The notes under the pieces were generated by a model that ran no database searches, had not been told where the DNA came from, and saw nothing but the letters and a program-made list of their open reading frames with translations. A stretch of DNA of 9,730 nt from Acidobacteriota bacterium (GTDB lineage Bacteria; Acidobacteriota; UBA6911; RPQK01; JAPXNP01). The number at the start of each line of letters is the position of its first letter. The stretch's first letter is position 1. Positions 1 through 6,295 of the stretch are shown in pieces. The position numbers and the translations under genes are program-made. The stretch lies in contig JAUWTT010000105.1 of assembly GCA_030614585.1 (NCBI GenBank), positions 1 to 9,730 of the forward strand, read 5' to 3'.

Positions 1-1142
1 TTTGAAAAAACAACGACCAGAAGAATCCTGCTGACAGGGTTCAGCCAGAATCCCTTGACGGAAGTGATCGCTTCCGGAAGTTCCTCCAAGTCCTTGACAG
101 TCGGTTTCTTTACGAGAGCCTGGACCAGGCCGCTAACCCAGCCGGCGGCGATCATGGGATTTAGACTGGTCAGAGGAGCTGCCAAAAAGGCTGAGATGAC
201 CGTGAGCGGGTGTCCAAGAGCCAGGGCCGCACCAACGGCAGCCAAACTCCCGTTGATCAGGAACCAAATATAGATTGAGGTTACTGACTCATCAGAACCT
301 CCCTTGAGGAACCCGTAGGCGAACAAGGCGAGGATAATCCCTGGGACGGCCCACTTGAAGACTCCGCTTCCTTTCGAGGGCGGAGGAACTACTTCGAGTT
401 CGGCCAGGTCCTGATCCACCTCGACTTCCTTCATGATCCCAGGTACGTGCCCGGCCCCGACCACTGCTACGATCCTGTCCGCGTCCACCTCTCCAATCTT
501 CTGGGCAAGGTAGCGGTCGCGCTCGTCTATCAAGGTGCTCTTCATCTTGGGAAACTCATCGGAAAGGAGTTGCAGCACGTCACTCAGCTTCTCCGTGTCC
601 TTGAGTTCTTCGATAGTCTCCTCATCAATCTCTTCTGTGACGAAGAGGCTGGCGGTTAATTGAGTCACCATCTTGAACTTGTCCCACATTCCCAGGTTTC
701 GCCAGGTCCGTTTCAGGGTCACCTGGATGTCACGGTCGACCAGGACCACTCTTGCTCCAACATCTTCGGCCGCTTTGACTCCTTCGAGCAGTTCCGCCCC
801 GGGCATCACCCCCAGCTTCTTCCCGATCCGTCGCTGGAACGAGGTCATGATCAGGGAACTGAGGAGGAGCATGGCCTTCCCTTTCCTGATTACCTCGCCA
901 ATGTTGGTCTTTCGCCAGCGCGTCGGGTCCGTGAGATTCTTGTATCTAACCTCGTCAAGTTCGACGCACACGACATCAGGTCTCACCAATTCAACGGTTC
1001 GTCTGACGTCAACCACACTTTGTTTCGAAACATGTGCTGTTCCTACGAGGAAGATCTGTCTCCCCGAATGTTCAATGACATGAACACAGGGTGGGAGTTC
1101 ACCGGTTTCCACCGTTCCTGGAAGTCGTTCCTGCTCGCTCAT
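1..1142 (-). CDS. TraB/PrgY-family membrane protein, C-terminus cut off by window edge
   Basis: The reverse strand reads open from ATG at 1142 to the left edge, giving 380 residues with no stop. Seen: GTAHVS at residues 34-39, VELD at 60-63 followed by R66, an ERDR segment at 207-210, and GAGHVPG with H232 at 229-235. A hydrophobic C-terminal half follows, with likely membrane segments near 264-280, 290-309, 312-340 and from 368. The AGWVSGL and NPVSRILLVVV wording near the end is typical of TraB proteins of about 390-400 residues, so perhaps 10-30 residues are missing. The TraB/TIKI/EreA superfamily is predicted to be metal-dependent hydrolases or peptidases, using the conserved Glu and His residues. 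Enterococcal TraB/PrgY limits the activity of self-made pheromone. The role in this organism is unknown. The start overlaps the upstream oxidoreductase stop (ATGA), and the nearest GGAG lies 11 nt from the ATG, so translational coupling is likely. Confidence 0.88.
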   Translation of the reverse strand, partial: MSEQERLPGTVETGELPPCVHVIEHSGRQIFLVGTAHVSKQSVVDVRRTVELVRPDVVCVELDEVRYKNLTDPTRWRKTNIGEVIRKGKAMLLLSSLIMTSFQRRIGKKLGVMPGAELLEGVKAAEDVGARVVLVDRDIQVTLKRTWRNLGMWDKFKMVTQLTASLFVTEEIDEETIEELKDTEKLSDVLQLLSDEFPKMKSTLIDERDRYLAQKIGEVDADRIVAVVGAGHVPGIMKEVEVDQDLAELEVVPPPSKGSGVFKWAVPGIILALFAYGFLKGGSDESVTSIYIWFLINGSLAAVGAALALGHPLTVISAFLAAPLTSLNPMIAAGWVSGLVQALVKKPTVKDLEELPEAITSVKGFWLNPVSRILLVVVFS

Positions 1143-2434
1143 AGGGACGATGACTCCATCGACTCGAGCCGGACCGGCTGATGCCGTTCGATCCATCGAT
1201 CGTAGTCTCCGTCGTAGCCGGCCCTGGTTTGAAGCTCCGACGCCCGCTCAAGGATTCTTTCTACCTGAGCCTCGTCGTTTGAGGTTTGTGAGACATTCTC
1301 TGGACGAAGAAGAAAGCTGTCCAATATCCACTCGGTAACCATTCGTGCGTGGAGCCTTGAAGCCCTGATATTTCCGGTTCCTGTGACCGAGTTGCCCAGG
1401 GCAAACACATTGTCGTAACCTTCGAGTTTTCCCGTATTCGGGTCAGGAATTCTAAAAAGTTCCCACTTGAGCTCGATCCCGGGTACAGGTTCGGGAAGGC
1501 TCCCGATGGAAGAGATGATCTGAGGCGAACGCACCTCGAATTCCGTGTCTGGGAGTGCAACAGCGCGGCCCTCACGGACTTCTGTTCTTTGAAACACCAG
1601 GCCGGCGAGCCGGTTCCCTTCGACCAGCTCACGAACCGGCATGCAGCACGGCTCAAAGTGGAAAAGGTATTTCGCCAGGAAGTTGGAGAGGAGTTTCTCT
1701 CGGACTGTTTTGGCCTTCTGCAGCTTTTCAGGCGTGACATTCTCGTCCATAGGAATAAGGGGCATATCCTGAGCTCGCCTGCGGTAGTAAAGAGTACAGC
1801 CTTTGAGTCCCAGTTCCTCCCAGGAAAGACCCAGTTGTTGAAGAACCTTCGGGATTCCCTTCTTCTCAAGAACGAGGAGATCTGCCGTCAAACCACGCTG
1901 GCGGAGAGCTCTGGCTGTGGTTTCCAGCATCAGAATCTTGACCACGTCGAGTGATGCGAGGCCGCCTCCAACGATAATCGCATCATCTTGGACTTCAAAG
2001 GCTGGGCCATCGTAATCGGGGGAATGATACTGGTTGAACTGTGCAACGAACGGGTTCTGGTAAATAAGCCCCTTGTTTTCGTAAGCATCAACCCCGGATA
2101 CCGGGAGCGGCCGGTCTCTCCACGCGCCCGCCGCCAGCAGGATTGCACTGAAACCCCATCCCAAGAGCTCCTCCAGGCTGACGTCTCTCCCCAGTTTGGT
2201 GGAGGGGACGTAAGTCACGTAGGGACTCCGGAGTTTCTCATCGATGGCTGCCTCTTCCTTGTCTCTCTGCTTGGCATGCCACTTCGGAAGCCCCAGTTCT
2301 ATCTTCCCCCAGGGAACCGCTTCCATTTCCAGGACTACCGAACGGACCCCTCGCTGAGCGAGCCGGTGGGCAGCCTCAGAACCAGCTACAGCCCCGCCGA
2401 CGATACATACAATAGGTGAACAATGAATTGACAT
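1139..2434 (-). CDS. FAD/NAD(P)-dependent oxidoreductase (adrenodoxin reductase/GltD-like fold)
   Basis: This is a flavin oxidoreductase with two dinucleotide-binding folds, 431 residues from the chosen ATG. Seen: an N-terminal FAD-type strand-loop-helix with VGGAVAGSEAA at about residues 12-22, ILLAAGAWRDR near 98-107, and a second nucleotide-binding loop VGGGLAS at 155-161, probably for NAD(P)H. Near the C-terminus, FALGNSVTGTGN (344-355) resembles the flavin-contacting segment of adrenodoxin-reductase and GltD-like enzymes. There is no CxxC redox pair after the first fold, so it is not a classical disulfide reductase, and no iron-sulfur cysteine cluster is visible. The electron acceptor cannot be told; a ferredoxin partner is a guess. 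A TTG start at 2497 would add 21 residues, but these are basic and not fold-like. The ATG at 2434 has AGGA a few bases upstream and puts the Rossmann strand at its usual distance from the N-terminus. The stop overlaps the TraB-family start by 4 bp. Confidence 0.82.
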   Translation of the reverse strand: MSIHCSPIVCIVGGAVAGSEAAHRLAQRGVRSVVLEMEAVPWGKIELGLPKWHAKQRDKEEAAIDEKLRSPYVTYVPSTKLGRDVSLEELLGWGFSAILLAAGAWRDRPLPVSGVDAYENKGLIYQNPFVAQFNQYHSPDYDGPAFEVQDDAIIVGGGLASLDVVKILMLETTARALRQRGLTADLLVLEKKGIPKVLQQLGLSWEELGLKGCTLYYRRRAQDMPLIPMDENVTPEKLQKAKTVREKLLSNFLAKYLFHFEPCCMPVRELVEGNRLAGLVFQRTEVREGRAVALPDTEFEVRSPQIISSIGSLPEPVPGIELKWELFRIPDPNTGKLEGYDNVFALGNSVTGTGNIRASRLHARMVTEWILDSFLLRPENVSQTSNDEAQVERILERASELQTRAGYDGDYDRWIERHQPVRLESMESSSL

Positions 2435-2515
2435 TGGCTGTCCTGTCTTACCCGGTTTAGTCAAACGTCTGTGGATGCAGCTCAGTATTGTAGCCAAAGA
2501 AACGATTGGGTGTTT

Positions 2516-2542
2516 CTTGGTGCACTTGGTGTCATGGTGGTG
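2516..2542. repeat. Degenerate 9-bp tandem repeat in the dusB-oxidoreductase gap
   Basis: Three adjacent 9-mers can be read on the plus strand: CTTGGTGCA, CTTGGTGTC and ATGGTGGTG. On the minus strand this reads as repeated ACCAAG words, resembling the CACNAAG-type tracts I have seen in intergenic DNA of many environmental bacteria. That comparison is from memory. The tract lies in the 161-bp gap between dusB and the oxidoreductase gene, upstream of the latter on the minus strand. It has no recognisable function, and no promoter or terminator was found beside it. Confidence 0.5.
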
Positions 2543-2560
2543 ACTTCATGAATCATCCGT

Positions 2561-2581
2561 GTTTCGAGCTTCGAGTTTGGT
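2561..2581. repeat. Short heptamer tract (GTTTCGA-like, three units)
   Basis: Three in-register 7-mers follow each other on the plus strand: GTTTCGA, GCTTCGA and GTTTGGT. The tract ends 14 bp before the dusB stop codon. It has the same period as the larger tracts around the corrinoid adenosyltransferase gene but a different unit, so it looks like a small or decayed member of the same class of intergenic repeat. With only three units, chance cannot be excluded for this copy alone. Confidence 0.45.
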
Positions 2582-2595
2582 CTGTTCAGGACGTT

Positions 2596-3612
2596 TCAGG
2601 CGGGATCTGATGCCACCCCGGGGACACTGATCCGGGGATTCGGGTCCGTTTGCTTGAAGTTCATCAGGGCTTCCATGACGGTGCTTAAGCTGTCCTTTCC
2701 CATCAATAGGCTTCGAAGGCTGCGACTCCCACGAAAGCCTTTGAAATACCCTGAGTACATCTTTCGCATCTCCAGGACGCCTCTTCGTTCACCGAGCCAT
2801 TCGCATTTCAATTCCAGATGCTTTGCTGCAACAGAAACTCTCTCCTCCCAGGACACAGGAGGAGGAAGTTCGCCTTTGTCCAACAGGGATCTTACATCTC
2901 GAAAAATCCATGGATTGCCGATCGCAGCCCTTCCGATCATGACTGCGTCAACACCCGTTTCGTCAAACATCGCCTTGACTCGATCGGGACTCGACGCGTC
3001 GCCGTTTCCGATTACCGGGATCCGAATGCTGGAATCTTGCTTCAGTTTCCTCAGCCAGGACCATCGGGCCTCACCTTTGTACATCTGAGCTCGGGTCCTG
3101 GCATGAACCGTCAATGCTTGGATCCCTGAATCCTGCAGCATCTTCGCTACCTCGAGAATCTTGATGGATTCCTCATTCCAGCCCAGGCGCGTCTTAACTG
3201 TCACGGGGCGTGAAGCGCCGGCCACAACTGCCTTTGTCAGGGTCTGCATTTGGTCCAGGTCCTTGAGGATGCCAGCTCCTGCGCCCTGAGAGATGATTTT
3301 CTTCGTGGGACAGCCAAAGTTAATATCGATGATGTCAGGCTGGGCGGAATCTACTATTTCTACCGCCTTCTTCACCTGATCGACCTTTCCGCCAAAGATC
3401 TGAATACCGACAGGCCTCTCCTGCTCGGAGAAGTCCAGTTTCATAATTGAGTTTGCTGCGTTGTGAACAAGTCCCCCCGAGGAGATGAACTCCGTATACA
3501 CCATGTCAGCCCCGAACTGACGACACAGAATTCGGAAAGGGGGGTCACTCACATCCTCCATTGGAGCGAGGAAGACAGGACGTTCATCAAATTCGATTGA
3601 TCCGATTCTCAT
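2596..3612 (-). CDS. dusB: tRNA-dihydrouridine synthase, DusB-like
   Basis: This is an FMN-dependent enzyme that reduces uridine to dihydrouridine in tRNA, using NADPH. It has 338 residues, close to the usual 320-340. Seen: the flavin-site opening APMEDVSDPPFR at residues 16-27, the catalytic loop INFGCPTKK with proton-donor Cys101, VKTRLGW with Lys140, the TVHARTRAQMYKGEA segment with His170, and the phosphate-binding GNGD (202-205) and GRAAIGNPWIF (227-237). The C-terminal helical tRNA-binding part is present. The APMEDVSD opening and GAGAGIL after the catalytic loop are, from memory, closer to Bacteroidota/Chlorobi DusB than to the proteobacterial form. The ATG at 3612 is the only sensible start, because an in-frame TAG lies five codons upstream. 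No good Shine-Dalgarno is visible. DusB is firm as a family; the modified tRNA position is inferred from homologs. Confidence 0.93.
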   Translation of the reverse strand: MRIGSIEFDERPVFLAPMEDVSDPPFRILCRQFGADMVYTEFISSGGLVHNAANSIMKLDFSEQERPVGIQIFGGKVDQVKKAVEIVDSAQPDIIDINFGCPTKKIISQGAGAGILKDLDQMQTLTKAVVAGASRPVTVKTRLGWNEESIKILEVAKMLQDSGIQALTVHARTRAQMYKGEARWSWLRKLKQDSSIRIPVIGNGDASSPDRVKAMFDETGVDAVMIGRAAIGNPWIFRDVRSLLDKGELPPPVSWEERVSVAAKHLELKCEWLGERRGVLEMRKMYSGYFKGFRGSRSLRSLLMGKDSLSTVMEALMNFKQTDPNPRISVPGVASDPA

Positions 3613-3638
3613 GACCGGCAGCGGGACCTATTACTCTT

Positions 3639-3668
3639 GTATTTGCCCGGCAAAAGCCGCACAAATAC
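3639..3668. promoter_or_regulatory. 30-nt interrupted dyad in the dusB/lactate-permease divergent region
   Basis: The outer arms GTATTTG (3639-3645) and CAAATAC (3662-3668) are perfect reverse complements. Inside them sits a second perfect stem, CGGC (3648-3651) with GCCG (3656-3659), closed by an AAAA loop. Two unpaired bases separate the stems on each side. It could be an operator for a dimeric regulator of one or both divergent genes, or a hairpin in the dusB leader, since the candidate TATAAT lies just upstream on that strand. No run of T follows the GC stem, so a terminator is unlikely. Confidence 0.4.
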
Positions 3669-3670
3669 TC

Positions 3671-3676
3671 ATTATA
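3671..3676 (-). promoter_or_regulatory. Candidate -10 box (TATAAT) for dusB
   Basis: The reverse strand has a perfect TATAAT about 60 bp upstream of the dusB ATG, which would give a leader of roughly 50 nt containing most of the 30-nt dyad. A matching -35 box is not evident at 16-18 bp; a TTGGCA exists, but at 28 bp spacing. The call therefore rests on one hexamer and its placement. For the permease on the plus strand I see no convincing promoter pair. Confidence 0.3.
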
Positions 3677-3763
3677 GATAACCTTGCGTATTAATGTGCT
3701 TTCCTGCCAACCAAAAACTGTCTTTGATTTTCTCGAGAAGTTGATAAAGAATCTCATGTCGAC

Positions 3764-5437
3764 ATGCCCAGTAGCAACCTTCTCGCTTTGTGTCTGATTG
3801 CGATAATGCCGATCGCATTCGTTGCGGTCTTGTTGGTAGGTTTCCGAGTTTCTGCCCGCACTGCACTCCCTGTGGGATATTTTGTCACACTGGGAACTGC
3901 ACTGTTGCTATGGAAGGTTAAGGTCGACGTTCTTTTTGCCGCCAGCATTCAAGGCTTGATACTGGCGGTTTCACTGCTCTATATCGTATTTGGAGCCCTC
4001 TTGCTTCTCGCTACCCTCAGGGCGAGTGGAGCGGTCGCCTCGATCCGGCGAATCTTTCTGCAAATCAGCCCTGACCGCCGTGTGCAAGCGATCATAATCG
4101 GGTGGCTATTCGGTAGTTTTATTGAGGGAGCTTCCGGATTTGGCACTCCGGCCGCAGTTGCCGCACCCCTTTTGCTCGCCCTGGGCTTCCCTGCTATGGC
4201 TGCTGTGATGGTCGGTCTCATAATCCAGAGTACTCCGGTCTCATTTGGTGCTGCCGGAACACCGATTCTGATAGGTGTGGCCGGTGGGTTGGATGCGGCG
4301 CCTGTCAGAGCTTTTCTTCAGGATTCGGGCTTGACCTTTGCTGAATACCTCCAGCAAATCACCGTCCAGGTCGGAGGGATGCACGCCATAGTGGGGACTC
4401 TGGTGCCGCTATGTCTTTGCTGCATGTTGACCCGTTACTTTGGCCCCGAAAGGAGTTTCCTGAAAGGTCTGCAGGTCTGGCGATTCGCTCTGTTCTCGGC
4501 ACTGAGTTTCACCGTCCCCTATTTCTTGCTGGCATTCTTTTTTGGGCCCGAGTTTCCTTCACTTCTCGGAGCGTCCATTGGAATGGCCATTGTCATTCCG
4601 GCCACCAGGAGGGGGTGGTTTCAGCCCAAAGAGGTTTGGGATTTCGCCCCACGGGAGAATTGGGACCCTTCCTGGATGGGAAAGATCGAAGCTGACAAGC
4701 TGGAAGACCGGGGCGAGTTTTCGGTCTTCAGAGCTTGGTCCCCCTACGTGTTGGTGGCACTCCTGTTGTTGATTACCCGGTTACCTCAGCTTGGCATCAA
4801 AGGGTTCCTTACCGGTATCTCGTGTGGTTTTAACGACATTCTCGGGACAGGGATTGGGCAACAGATCCAGCCCTTCTATCTTCCCGGATTCATGTTTCTT
4901 GTGGCCTGCGTCGCTACCTACTTCGTGCAACGAATGAACCGGCATCAAATTTCGGAGTCTTGGAGTATGGCGGGTGGGCAGCTGAAGATGGCGCTGATAC
5001 CGCTGCTGTTCGCTCTCCCCATGGTGCGAGTGTTCATCGAGTCGGGCTTTGACCATAATCTATCCGGTCTCGACAGTATGCCGTTGACTCTGGCCCAGGG
5101 CGTTGCTTCACTGGCCGGGGGGATATGGCCTCTCTTCGCACCTTGGATTGGTGCTTTGGGCGCTTTCATCGCAGGAAGTAATACGTTGTCCAACTTGATG
5201 TTTTCCCTGTTCCAGTTCTCGACGGCTCTGGAGGTCGGCGCCGTGCCGGTCACCGTTGTGGCTGCTCAAGCGGTGGGAGGAGCCGCGGGCAACATGGTGA
5301 CCATTCACAACGTGGTAGCTGCTTCTGCAACCGTCGGCTTTGTTGGCAATGAAGGACGTTTGATTCGAATGACCGCCATTCCAGCTGCCTGCTACTGTCT
5401 TCTAGCAGGACTCCTGGCGATCTGGTGGGCGTATTGA
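3764..5437 (+). CDS. lctP: L-lactate permease (LctP/LldP family)
   Basis: This integral membrane carrier takes up lactate, and in some homologs glycolate, with protons (lactate permease family, TC 2.A.14). It has 557 residues, against about 550 for the Escherichia coli protein, so it appears complete. Seen: about a dozen or more hydrophobic segments along the whole length, the family signature GSFIEGASGFGTPA at residues 117-130, FGAAGTP at 161-167, GSNTLSNLMFS at 471-481 and QAVGGAAGNM at 502-511. The ATG at 3764 is the only in-frame start after a stop at 3725. An out-of-frame ATG sits 8 bp upstream, and the Shine-Dalgarno is poor. No lactate dehydrogenase or lactate-utilisation (lut) gene is adjacent, so substrate choice rests on family alone. 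The gene is the only plus-strand gene recognised here; it diverges from dusB and converges on the adenosyltransferase gene. No terminator hairpin with a T run was found after it. Confidence 0.93.
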   Translation: MPSSNLLALCLIAIMPIAFVAVLLVGFRVSARTALPVGYFVTLGTALLLWKVKVDVLFAASIQGLILAVSLLYIVFGALLLLATLRASGAVASIRRIFLQISPDRRVQAIIIGWLFGSFIEGASGFGTPAAVAAPLLLALGFPAMAAVMVGLIIQSTPVSFGAAGTPILIGVAGGLDAAPVRAFLQDSGLTFAEYLQQITVQVGGMHAIVGTLVPLCLCCMLTRYFGPERSFLKGLQVWRFALFSALSFTVPYFLLAFFFGPEFPSLLGASIGMAIVIPATRRGWFQPKEVWDFAPRENWDPSWMGKIEADKLEDRGEFSVFRAWSPYVLVALLLLITRLPQLGIKGFLTGISCGFNDILGTGIGQQIQPFYLPGFMFLVACVATYFVQRMNRHQISESWSMAGGQLKMALIPLLFALPMVRVFIESGFDHNLSGLDSMPLTLAQGVASLAGGIWPLFAPWIGALGAFIAGSNTLSNLMFSLFQFSTALEVGAVPVTVVAAQAVGGAAGNMVTIHNVVAASATVGFVGNEGRLIRMTAIPAACYCLLAGLLAIWWAY

Positions 5438-5463
5438 AGGGGAACTGGGGCTTGTCGAAGTGC

Positions 5464-5547
5464 GAACGACGAACGACGAAGTTCGAACGGGATGCGGGGG
5501 CCTGGTGATCGGTAAACGGTAATCGGTGATCGGTGACCAGTTACCAA
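5464..5547. repeat. Heptamer mosaic tract, left side of adenosyltransferase gene, outer part
   Basis: The tract splits into twelve 7-mers in a single register: GAACGAC, GAACGAC, GAAGTTC, GAACGGG, ATGCGGG, GGCCTGG, TGATCGG, TAAACGG, TAATCGG, TGATCGG, TGACCAG and TTACCAA. Two unit families (GAACGAC and TNATCGG) are joined by degenerate units without losing phase. It lies between the convergent stops of the permease and the adenosyltransferase. CTGGTGATCG (5502-5511) and CGGTGACCAG (5531-5540) pair at 8 of 10 positions, so a weak hairpin is possible. Confidence 0.75.
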
Positions 5548-5570
5548 GCCCACCCAAGAAATCCCTGGTC

Positions 5571-5612
5571 TACTTACCACTTACCACTTACTACTTACTT
5601 CCCCGATCACCG
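5571..5612. repeat. Heptamer tract (TACTTAC-like) running into the adenosyltransferase 3' end
   Basis: Six in-register 7-mers: TACTTAC, CACTTAC, CACTTAC, TACTTAC, TTCCCCG and ATCACCG. The register is shifted by 2 bp from the outer tract, with a 23-bp unrelated spacer (5548-5570) between. The last unit contains the reverse-strand stop codon of the adenosyltransferase gene (5607-5609), so the repeat reaches the very end of the coding sequence. A module of the same composition and orientation occurs on the other side of the gene at 6212-6246. Confidence 0.75.
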
Positions 5613-6146
5613 TTCCCATAGAACGTCTGCTTGTCCCGCAGCGTTGTTAATCGAGCGTGCCATCACGAAAAGGAGATCCGAAAGCCGATTGAGATACGAG
5701 AGTGACACATCTGAGACGGTTTGGAACCGGCTCAGGGTCACTAGACTTCTTTCCGCTCTCCGGCAGACTGCCCGAGCCGAGTGACACACAGTAGCCGCCC
5801 GAGTTCCTCCAGGCAGGATGAACTCCTCCAGCGGCTTAAGGTCTCCGTTAAGATGGTCAAGGGCTTCTTCCAAAGCCAACACTCGCTCGTTCTTGAGCAT
5901 TGAGTGTCCGGGGATTGACAACTCACCCCCGAGATCAAACAAGTCGTGCTGTATCGCCAACAGCTCACGGCCGATTCCAGACGGCAACTCATAAGACAGG
6001 AGTATCCCCAAGATACTGTTCAACTCATCGACATCTCCGTAGCTCTTGACCCGAGGATCATCTTTACTGACCCTCGATCCGTCCCCCAGCCCAGTCTCAC
6101 CTCTGTCGCCTGTTCTTGTATAGATCTTGGAGAGTCGATAACCCAT
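5607..6146 (-). CDS. pduO: PduO-type corrinoid (cob(I)alamin) adenosyltransferase
   Basis: This enzyme transfers the adenosyl group of ATP to the cobalt of a reduced corrinoid, making adenosylcobalamin in B12 synthesis or salvage. The family acts as a soluble trimer. It has 179 residues, normal for stand-alone PduO/MMAB-type enzymes. Seen: the N-terminal ATP-binding motif TRTGDRGETGLGDG at residues 10-23, YGDVDELNS at 36-44, QHDLFDLGGEL at 66-76, PGGTRAA at 112-118, CRRAER at 128-133 and YLNRLSDLLF at 151-160. All hallmark segments are present, so it should be active. The ATG at 6146 is supported by AAGGA about 10 nt upstream. No other cobalamin gene or B12-dependent enzyme is visible nearby. 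It lies 148 bp downstream of the AddA-like gene on the same strand, and that gap is nearly all heptamer repeats. Any promoter of its own must therefore lie in the repeats or upstream of them. Confidence 0.93.
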   Translation of the reverse strand: MGYRLSKIYTRTGDRGETGLGDGSRVSKDDPRVKSYGDVDELNSILGILLSYELPSGIGRELLAIQHDLFDLGGELSIPGHSMLKNERVLALEEALDHLNGDLKPLEEFILPGGTRAATVCHSARAVCRRAERSLVTLSRFQTVSDVSLSYLNRLSDLLFVMARSINNAAGQADVLWER

Positions 6147-6169
6147 TTCCTTATCCTTTCCCGATCAAA

Positions 6170-6295
6170 TGTCAAGTGACAAGTGTCAGATGTCAAGTGT
6201 CAAGTGTCGGACTACTTACTACTTACCCCGATCACTGATCACCGTTGACCGATTACCGATTACCGATTACCGATTACCGGTTCGTCGTTCGTCGT
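6170..6295. repeat. Heptamer mosaic tract, 18 units in one register, right side of adenosyltransferase gene
   Basis: Exactly 126 bp divide into eighteen 7-mers with no phase change. TGTCAAG-like units fill 6170-6211 (six), CTACTTA fills 6212-6225 (two), transition units CCCCGAT, CACTGAT and CACCGTT fill 6226-6246, TACCGAT-like units fill 6247-6281 (five), and TCGTCGT fills 6282-6295 (two). The last base of the tract is also the last base of the AddA-like gene's stop codon on the reverse strand. The tract therefore fills almost the whole gap between the two genes. TGTCAAGTGACA (6170-6181) is an inverted repeat with 5-bp arms. No rho-independent terminator is seen. Confidence 0.85.

Noticed and set aside
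660..1181. Plus-strand open frames of 173 and 136 codons opposite the TraB-family gene
   Set aside because: They lie antisense to a reverse frame with clear family motifs, and their translations are low-complexity Ser/Arg/Pro-rich with no recognisable domain. They are shadows of the real gene.
1261..1869. Reverse frame of 202 codons inside the oxidoreductase gene
   Set aside because: It is an alternative frame of the same strand whose composition (Ser, Arg and Trp scatter) is typical of a frame-shifted shadow, while the main frame carries the nucleotide-binding folds.
2435..2497. Upstream TTG start extending the oxidoreductase by 21 residues
   Set aside because: The extension is basic and unrelated to the fold, and the ATG at 2434 has a better upstream AGGA and standard distance to the Rossmann strand. 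It cannot be fully excluded.
3648..3659. Rho-independent terminator (CGGC-AAAA-GCCG stem)
   Set aside because: The stem is only 4 bp, no T tract follows on either strand, and it lies between two divergent starts rather than after a gene.
5438..5606. Bidirectional terminator between the convergent permease and adenosyltransferase genes
   Set aside because: The only pairing found is an imperfect 10-bp stem (5502-5511 with 5531-5540) made of repeat units, with a long loop and no T run on either side.
5464..5612. CRISPR array
   Set aside because: The units are 7 bp and directly adjacent with no unique spacers of constant length, and no cas gene is present.
5466..6295. Insertion sequence or MITE-like transposon enclosing the adenosyltransferase gene
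   Set aside because: The terminal inverted repeats are themselves simple heptamer repeats. There is no transposase and no clear target-site duplication, and the enclosed gene is an intact metabolic gene.
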